64,000 bases of DNA, from assembly GCA_945643635.1 (NCBI GenBank), contig CALZFC010000276.1:102001-166000 (forward strand), given 5' to 3'. Of this stretch, positions 56,437 to 64,000 are shown piece by piece (the stretch's first letter is position 1; each line of letters starts with the position of its first letter). Origin of the DNA: Allodiplogaster sudhausi. Taxonomy: Eukaryota > Nematoda > Chromadorea > Rhabditida > Diplogasteridae. The translations under genes were made by a program, and so were the position numbers. Under the pieces are notes generated by a model, which was given only the letters and a program-made list of their open reading frames with translations, did not search any database and had not been told where the DNA came from.

Positions 56437-56940
56437 TTCTCTCTCCCTCTCTCTCCGTTGGCCCATTTTCGCCATTCTCTTCTTTCATTTTCTGCTATCG
56501 CGATCGACTCTTTTTCTCCAACTCATGTCACGCTACTTTCGTTCTTGCTGTCTTCTTCCTACGTATTTTTCCCTATTTCACTCTTGTGTGTGTGTTTGAC
56601 TCGCTTGGTGACGGAGTCGAGCGAGAGATAGAGAAAGGGAGCGAGAAAGAGAGGGAGAGAGGATTAAACGAGAGAGAGAGGAGTAAGACTGAGAGGGAGA
56701 GAAAAGTAAGAGAGCGAGACAGAGAGAGAGAGAAAGAGAGAGAGAGTAAGCAGAACCTAGGCTGTCACAAAGGGTCCTCTGGATGATTTTGCCCCCTTGC
56801 TGTTTGCATCCCGGAGAAGCACTTTGTATGCGTGTGGTTGACAACCGACAGAATCCCCCCCCCTCGGCCTGCCACGAGTGGGAAGCTTGTAGTGGCTAAA
56901 GGGGCCTCTGAGTGGCCCCTTCAAGGGTCTTTTGTTCAGG
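55865..56940 (+). CDS. Candidate plus-strand exons, unrecognised, possibly broken
   Basis: An ATG at 55865 opens a hydrophobic segment (MTSIHTLLFAANIFYIFIFE), then WPGKRPPVALELE before a possible GTCCAC donor. After CT-rich sequence, an acceptor near 56296 begins PMHTPWQHRFLLWICAWVGD. Around 56750-56940 the frame NLGCHKGSSG meets a TGA and continues FCPLAVCIPEKHFVCVWLTT ... SEWPLQGSFVQ before a GTAGAGG donor. Composition is protein-like, but the TGA and surrounding repeats leave the model unproven. Confidence 0.25.
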
Positions 56941-57092
56941 TAGAGGTGGGAGAAAGAGAGATAGAGCGTGAGAAAGGGGGAGAAATAGAGTGTCAGAGGA
57001 GAGAGAGGGAGAGATACTGTGAGAGAGAGAGAGAGAAAGAGAAAGAAAGAGAGTCCGAGAGAAAGAGAGAGAGAGAGAAAGAAAGAGAGTCC

Positions 57093-57123
<31 letters not shown>

Positions 57124-57531
57124 GAGAGCGAATATTATTGCTAGAAAATTAAGGGAGAAACAAAGAAGCACACCTAAAACGTGGACATTTTATTTAGGAA
57201 CGTTTTTATTTAGGAATTACTCTATTTAGGAACGTTTTTATTTAGGAATTACTAATTGAGCACGTATTTTACTCTGTTTTACCGGACAACAATTAATAAT
57301 TATCTTGAAAAAGAAAAATATAGGTTGCGTAGAGTTTCGGCTTTACTCGCGGATACTCAATGCGGGAATGGAAAGAAAGAATCCTCTCCCCGGTGGGCTT
57401 CTTTTTCCGGTGGGCGTGTCCTCGCGTCCCGCTAATATGTCATAACTCGTCACATGATGTCCCAGTTGATGATGTTTGTCTTTCGTTCTTTCTTTTCGCT
57501 CTCTCTCTATTTCTCTCTCTCTCTATTTCTC

Positions 57532-57572
<41 letters not shown>

Positions 57573-57792
57573 CTCTATTCCCCTGTCTCGATCTCTCGCA
57601 CTGTTTCTCTATTCTTCTGTCTCTCTTTATCTCTAGCCTTCTGCTCCAACCCTCACTAATTATCACGAAAGAATCCAACTCAACTCCGCATCTCCCACAT
57701 GTCGACTCTCCTACCTATCGATCACATGATTGTTGTGGAGAGACCACGCGGAGGTGAGACTTTACTTTTTTGCACTTTCGGCTCTCTCTCTA

Positions 57793-57835
<43 letters not shown>

Positions 57836-58070
57836 CTTTGTCTCCTCCCATTCTCTCCAAACTCTCTTCTCACTCGATCTCCGTCCCTTTCCTTCGACTT
57901 CATGTGTTGTCCCATCGTTGTCGCATCCTCTCATCTTCTGCTCGTCGCCGAGTGTTGTTCTGATTTCTTTATGGACTTTCTCTCTCTCGTTCTCTCTCTC
58001 TCTGTCTCTCTCTCTGTCTCTCTTTCTCTCTCTCTTTCCTCTCTCGGTCCCATCATGTTCTCCTTCTTTC
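56100..58070. repeat. Clustered CT and GA microsatellites
   Basis: CT-rich 56115-56290, 56380-56455, 57495-57640, 57780-57835 and 57980-58045; GA-rich 56620-56750 and 56950-57125. The many Ser/Leu or Arg/Glu open frames here are artefacts. Confidence 0.9.
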
Positions 58071-58199
58071 CTATGTCTAGCTCTTCCGATTTATGAAGTT
58101 TGTCCCTTTGGGAGTTTCGTTTGTCCTCCTTGCTTTTCGCTCTTCTGCTTTCAATTCGATTCGCCGTATCCGAGCTTTATTAGACTAGCTACATTTATT

Positions 58200-60384
58200 T
58201 AGTTTTTTTTGGATAATGTCTATCAGAGATTTTGCTTTATAACGAAGAGAAATTCCTCTGTCAATGCCCTTAAACTTTTTCAACTAATTTTGTTGACTAC
58301 GCGTCATAAATATATTTATTTTAAATGAAATTTACATTCGTTGTTTCGCACCTAAAAAGGTATTATTTATTCTTATTTATTATAGTTTCCTAAAGGCAGC
58401 CCAATAACATCCAAGAAATATTATCGCGGATAATAATTTCTGTGTTACTTTCGACATGTTTGTAATGCAACAAATTGTCAAGTTGAGGTGACATCGTCAT
58501 CTTGGCGTTAAGCGGCAATTTTTGAAAAAGAAGAAGGCACTCCCCCCGTGGATGACGTAGTAGCTCTCTCTCTCTCTTTCTCTGCACCTCCTCCATCTCT
58601 TGTCTCTCTACGCTTGCTAGAGAGCCAGAGGAACGAACGACTTGCTGAGTTTTCAAATACGAAGTGGTAGGTTACCAGATGGAACTTGGCCGGAATTTAG
58701 AAATTAATGATAGAATTATTGGGAATGTTTCATTGTGTGAGGTTATTATTCTTTTATAAATAAAGTCCGACACATTTCATAAAATGTTTGCCTTAAATTA
58801 CAGGTATATTTTTTATCAGGTTTTCCATTTAAACATTTACTTCGAACATTTTCATCTTTTCAGCAGTTGTTCACTTGGCACGCAGATCTAAAGCAACCGC
58901 CCTTTGAAAGGTTTGGGAAATGAGCTTAATTTTTTGCTTTTTTTTGCGGATTTTTCTTTAAGAAAATAATTATTTTCCTTCTTTTTTTTAACACTCAAGA
59001 TTTCTTAACACCAAAGGATGAGTACAGTTACCTGGGGGTATGTTAATTAAACTCTTCGCTTCAGCATTTCTTTCAAGTGGCAGTGAAGAATTTGTGTGTA
59101 TGTGGGCTATTTTCATTGTAGATATAGTATTGGGCGATGACTTTCTTTGCTATTTCTTCCTCAGTCTGTATCTCCCTCTCTCCCTCTCTCTCTCTCTCTC
59201 AGTCTCTCTCCCCCTCTCTCTCCCTCACTCCCTCTCCCCCTCTATCATTCCATCTCTCTCTCTCTCTCTCTCTCCCCCCCCCCCATTTGTCCATTTTCAT
59301 TTCCCCTTCCTATCTCCACATCACTTTCATTCACAGTCGACTCAAGGCCTATAATTTTAAATGACGTCTAGCTGAGGAAAAGCCATCTTTTATTTATTCT
59401 ACATACATTCTTTAAAAATATGTCTGTGAATTTAGTGAAGTCGCGTAATTGATACCTTTGGGGACTGACTAGTACCTTTGCTGAATTGGCATGCATCTAA
59501 ATGCCCCCCTCCCATCTTGTCACTAGCTGCGAAGAGGTGAGAGAGAGTTTGAAGAGAGAGAGAGAGAGCGAGAGAGAGAGTTTGAAGAGAGAGGGGGACA
59601 GAGAGATTAAGAGAAGGAGGGAGATATAAAAAGTGGAGGAGATAAAGAAGAGAACGCTTTAATTCCAGAGATGATGGAGCTTCCGGTGTTACACGCTACT
59701 TGAAAGTGCGGATAGCGCCTTAATCTTGGATGTAATCCCGTGCTGCTTTGATTAGGAATGTACGGAGAACAACTTGATAATGGCTGATAGGATTAGAGTT
59801 ATCACTCTTTCCAGCAAACAAGGGCGAGACGTGTTTATTCCTGTTTATTCCAGTTATTCTTCCCATACTTTCGTGCCTTCTAACTCACATTTCGATGTTT
59901 GCTTCCAGGTTTTAGGACTTGTCTGCGATTTTCAAAGCTAAAAAGAACCCTTATAAGCTAACTTCTTTTGTCCTTATGAAATTAATCGAGCATTTCTTTG
60001 CTCTTGACTAGTAAAGGTGTCAAGGTGCTTGTGACGAAATTTTTTCCAGTGATTTTGGGTCTTATTCTTTTCGTGCCATTACAAGCAATTCTAATTCTGT
60101 GTGCCTTTCATCATCGTATATGATCGATGATCAGGCTTTTATTCTCTCTTTCTGGCCTTCTCTCTCTCTCTCTCTGTCCTCTCTCTCTCTCTTTCTCTCT
60201 CTCTCTCTGTCTCTCAATCCAATTTCCTACTAATTCATCTCTTCTCTATTCTCTTTATATTTCCTCCGTGCTTATCACAAGATCAGAGCGCTTTGTGCGT
60301 ATAAGTCAGCCCGTCCACACCCCATAGCTGAATAGGCCAGCGCAATCAATCCGATGTTTCGAGAGAGAGAGAGAGAGAGAGCGC

Positions 60385-60420
<36 letters not shown>

Positions 60421-61010
60421 GAGAGAGGGAGGGAGGGAGCAAGAGGAGAGAGAGAGAGAGAGAGAGGTAGCGAGACAATGAGACAGTGATGTGAAGTGTT
60501 GTAGGAATCAGAAAGAAACGGAAGGGAAGAGCGAGCTTGCTGGCAGTGAATGACTAGAGAGAGAGAGAGAGAGTGCGATGGCGACAGAGAGGGCGAGAGA
60601 GTAGAAAGGAGAGAGAGAGAAGAATATATAGAGAGGGAGGACGAAAAAGTATATATAGACAGAAAGAAAGAATATAGATAGAGAATGGAAAAAGAGAGAG
60701 AGAGAGAGAGAGAGCTATACAAAGTGATGAAAGGGCGGAAAACGTGATAAGACACATGGAAGAAGGGGTTCTCCGACCTTGTAGTCTTTACTTTGACTTT
60801 TTCTCAGTCGTGTTCATGTTTCCTCCTTCGCCTTTCTCACTGTCGCACAACGTAAGAAAGGGCGACATTCGTTTTTGGTGTTTACGGGACCGAGGGAATT
60901 CCGACCACATTTCGATTTCTATCTCTCTCGTTCTTCTCTTTCTCTCTCCTATTTCTTCCCCCCTCTCTCTCTCTATCTTTTTCACACTCTCTTTCTCTTT
61001 TTCACCCTCG

Positions 61011-61060
<50 letters not shown>

Positions 61061-61592
61061 TCTCTCTAAACCTCACATTGCGAGGCTCACAAAATGCCGT
61101 GTATATTGTCGGTTCCTCTAAAGTCAAGACCCAAAACTTGATCGCTGCCCACATGGCACTGGAATCTTCTTTTTTTTTTACTGCCGCGCTCCCTGTGTTT
61201 TCGATGTTCTTATCCATAGGGATTACGTGCAGGTTGCCCTCACTTTTTCTGATCCGTAAGCTATAATTTGAGCTAGAAAACCGCTTTTTACAGTGTGTTT
61301 TATTCTGGTGCGGAATTATAGTGTACGCGAGGAAAGGGGGTTCTGTTTCTTCTGATTATAGTACTTTGCTCTTTCATTGGGATCTTTCCGCTTTGTCAAA
61401 GATTGTTGGCCTTTTTCCTCGCTGATATCGCCATTAACAACGCTATTCAGCTTTGGGATTCATGCGGTTTTTAATGATTATTTTAGTGATGTTATATACA
61501 TCCGTTTGTCTTATTTCTCTTGTGCGCAACATACTTTAAATTTTTTTTATTGAAATTACTTTATTTTATTTTTTATGTTTATGTCATTTCAG
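58200..61592. other. Upstream region of the phosphatase gene: AT-rich DNA with microsatellites
   Basis: CT/GA tracts at 59165-59280, 59540-59640, 60155-60215, 60360-60465, 60555-60715 and 60920-61065. A minus-strand frame (58390-58656) is protein-like in part but unsupported. Untranslated exons of the phosphatase gene may lie here. Confidence 0.5.
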
Positions 61593-61706
61593 AATCGAAG
61601 AAGATGGGTCAAACGCTGTCCGAGCCCGTGACCACGAAGGATTCTTCATCGTGTGCCAATCGCAACTTTGTAGTCGGCAGCTCTTGCATGCAGGGATGGA
61701 GAATAA
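61593..61706 (+). CDS. First coding exon of a PP2C (PPM) Ser/Thr phosphatase; gene runs off the window
   Basis: PPM phosphatases are Mg/Mn-dependent and dephosphorylate Ser/Thr in signalling proteins. The acceptor (catttcag) at 61592 is followed by an 11-nt leader and the ATG at 61604. The 34 codons to the GTCAGT donor at 61707 read MGQTLSEPVTTKDSSSC ... VGSSCMQGWRI, the family N-terminus; the next residues in the family, MEDAH, hold a metal ligand and should start exon 2, which is not in the window. The Gly2 context suggests N-myristoylation, as in related PP2Cs. The acceptor before the ATG means either a 5'UTR intron or a trans-splice site. C. elegans ppm-2 is the closest family member I can recall. 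Confidence 0.9.
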
Positions 61707-62651
61707 GTCAGTCTCTTGTCTTTAATAAGTCCATAAGGTCGTTAAGTGCTTTAGGTCTTTAGGTCTTAGAACTTAAAGTTTCTCCTAATTTAAGATATAT
61801 CTTTAAATAGCTGGGTTTGACGAACTGATGTTAAGACTGATTGTTGTTTGCACCAATGAAAAAAATGTTATTTCAGTAAGCTGTGGAGAAGTTTCATTGT
61901 GAAGTTTATTATTGTGCGAAACAAAACTGAACACTTTGGCTATGATTTCTACAGAGTTTTCGATTGAATGTGAGGGATGATAGAGGGATCCTGACGGACT
62001 GTTAATTTTAAAAAAGGGCGTAGTTGGTGTTTTCGTATTCGTTTCGGTATCAGAATGGTCTTGCTGTCAAGTTTTAAACGATTCTTTCAAGTTGCCAGAC
62101 TGCGCTCTGTAGTCGATGTGTGGAAGGGAGCAGAAGGAGAGGGAGAGAGAGAGAGAGAGTTAGCGAGAGAAGAGAGAGAGAGGGAGAGACAGATGGAGTA
62201 GGGAGAGAGAGGGAAAGATAAACTTAAAAATAGTGTCATCCTGCCAGAACTGCATCAAGCGCGTGTCACGTGTCTGCTCTTGGTAGTGCATTGTCATAAA
62301 TACTGCGAAAAGTTTACGGAAAAAGCAAGGCATAGTAATAGTTGTATAATTTAAGTCTTTTTTTTTCTAATTTAGTTACCATATTTATTAGCGTCTCTTC
62401 TTTTGCTCATGTTTATTGTTACTATGAATCTTCTTTTTTTTAGGCAAAAACAAATATATTTTTATAATGTGAACTAAGCATGCCCGCGTTGGTTGAGCCC
62501 GGTCGCTAGGTGATTTCGCTACGTCATCAAGCGAAGACAATGCACTGGAGAATGGCATCTAATCGAACTGAGGACGGAGCGGGGAGAGAAGAGGGTGGAA
62601 TGGGGGGAAAGGGGCTCCCGCCACTACTCTGAATCTCTCTCTCTCTCTCTA

Positions 62652-62687
<36 letters not shown>

Positions 62688-62952
62688 CCTACTCTAGCCA
62701 TAGGGATACTCTGTCTCACCACGAACGCTGCGATGAGAGAGTGTGCTAAGAGAGGAGGGCCTAGACTGCACTAGAGCTAGCACGAGGTAGTCAGAGAGAA
62801 CAGAGGTCGAAGAGAGCGGAGTAAGAGCAGAGAAAATTTGGATGGAGAGAGAGACGGGGAATGACTTGAGCGGTGGATCGTAGAGTACGAAACGGGAATT
62901 TTTCGACCGGGCCCATGGCGTGACTGAAACGGCTGTCGCTCGTAGTCACGAG

Positions 62953-62990
<38 letters not shown>

Positions 62991-63793
62991 GTAGTGAGAG
63001 AGAGAGAGAGCGGAAGTGAAAAGAGAGAGAGAGCGGAAGTGAAAAAGATAGAAGGAAGAAATGAGAGAGAGAGAGAAAAGAGATGAAGAAAGAGAATTAG
63101 ATGGATATGGAGAGATAAAGGGTGATTTCTAGGTTAACAGAGCAAATTAGCATGGATTAGCACGACTTTGGGATACCGCGATAAAACATTGACTTCAGTT
63201 GGTTGGATGGTGAGATCCGTTGCAATTCTAGAAGTGATGTTGGTCAGGGAGGGACAACTAGCTTAATAAGGTTCACAGAAAATAATTATTATTTGTAAAT
63301 GGAGTATTGTTCGCTTCTTGTTCATAGTTTATAGTTTATAGGAATAGCGTATGCTGTTTGTTTGTCTCCAGTAAATCTGCTGAATTGTTACTTTGAATTT
63401 TTTAAGGTCTTTTGGGATTAGCCGTAGCTTACTGACACATGATTCGCTTCTTTCTTCTGTCGCTCTCTCTCTCTCTCTCTCTAGCTCTCTCTCTCTCTAG
63501 CTCTCTCTCTCTCTCTAGCTCTCTCTTGCTCTCTTACTCTTGATCGTTATCTCTCTCACTCTCCTCCATATCCTTGAATACAAGCACGCAGTTATCCAAT
63601 AAGTGTGAGAGAGAGAGAGAAGAAAATGAAAAAGTGCGAGACGGAACAGCTGCGTGCTTCTACAAGAAGAAATGTGGAGGATAGCAAGTCTTCTTCTCTT
63701 CTTTTACTATTACGTTCTCTCTCTCTCCCTCTCTCGCTCGCTCTCTCCCTTTCTTTCCTCCCTCTCTTTTTCTGTTTCTCTGTTTCTCTCTCT

Positions 63794-63836
<43 letters not shown>

Positions 63837-64000
63837 ATCCTCAGTCTGACACTTTCATGCAGTGAAGAAGCGGAGTTAAATGATGAAGCATCAGCAGAGG
63901 GATGATGCAGATGAAGCAAACATCTTGCACCAAATGAGAGAGCGAGCGGGGATAAGAGAGTGAAAGAAAGAGAAGAATGAATGAAAGAGAGAAAGATGAG
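61707..64000. other. First intron of the phosphatase gene (incomplete)
   Basis: At least 2.3 kb. It contains GA tracts (62140-62215, 62955-63100) and CT tracts (62635-62690, 63460-63525, 63715-63835). I searched by eye for the MEDAH-type exon and found none. Apparent frames are low complexity. Confidence 0.6.

Overview
The window reads as nuclear DNA of an invertebrate animal, plausibly a nematode or a relative. Coding exons are short and interrupted by introns. Predicted products are mostly small secreted proteins. One gene start matches the metazoan/fungal PP2C family. A large share of the sequence is (GA)n/(CT)n microsatellite. No prokaryotic operons, rRNA or intact tRNA were seen. The organism call is inference; intron-exon structure and reading-frame phase are seen directly.

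Layout. 0.5-1.6 kb: an unplaced single-exon ORF (minus). 2.4-10.8 kb: degenerate, repeatedly duplicated non-coding or pseudogenic blocks, with a solo LTR inside (5578-5983). 10.8-12.5 kb: a complete six-exon fibrinogen-related (FReD) lectin-like gene (minus). 14.1-18.6 kb: three tandem genes for small secreted proteins plus one remnant, built from a duplicated two-gene unit. 20.2-24.0 kb: a small ORF and a twelve-exon kelch-like gene (minus) carrying apparent one-base lesions. 24-26 kb: minisatellites. 26.3-32.2 kb: an intact gene of about twenty exons (minus) for a roughly 735-residue Q- and S/T/P-rich protein. 34.4-50.3 kb: a second family of small secreted proteins, split by a complete Ty3/gypsy LTR retrotransposon (38788-47033). 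50.7-53.8 kb: a complete eight-exon secreted thrombospondin-type-1 protein (minus). 53.8-61.6 kb: mostly microsatellite, with weak exon candidates. 61.6 kb to the end: first coding exon of a PP2C (PPM) phosphatase followed by its open first intron.

How it fits together. Most loci look like gene families growing by local tandem duplication and decaying: FReD exon remnants, the 14-18 kb family and the 34-50 kb family. Retroelements inserted between copies. The genes shown here share no pathway. Exon models were built by hand from splice sites and phase. A model where every junction is in phase (FReD, TSP1) is strong; a model needing frame changes (kelch, retrotransposon pol) is either a decayed copy or affected by base-level assembly errors.
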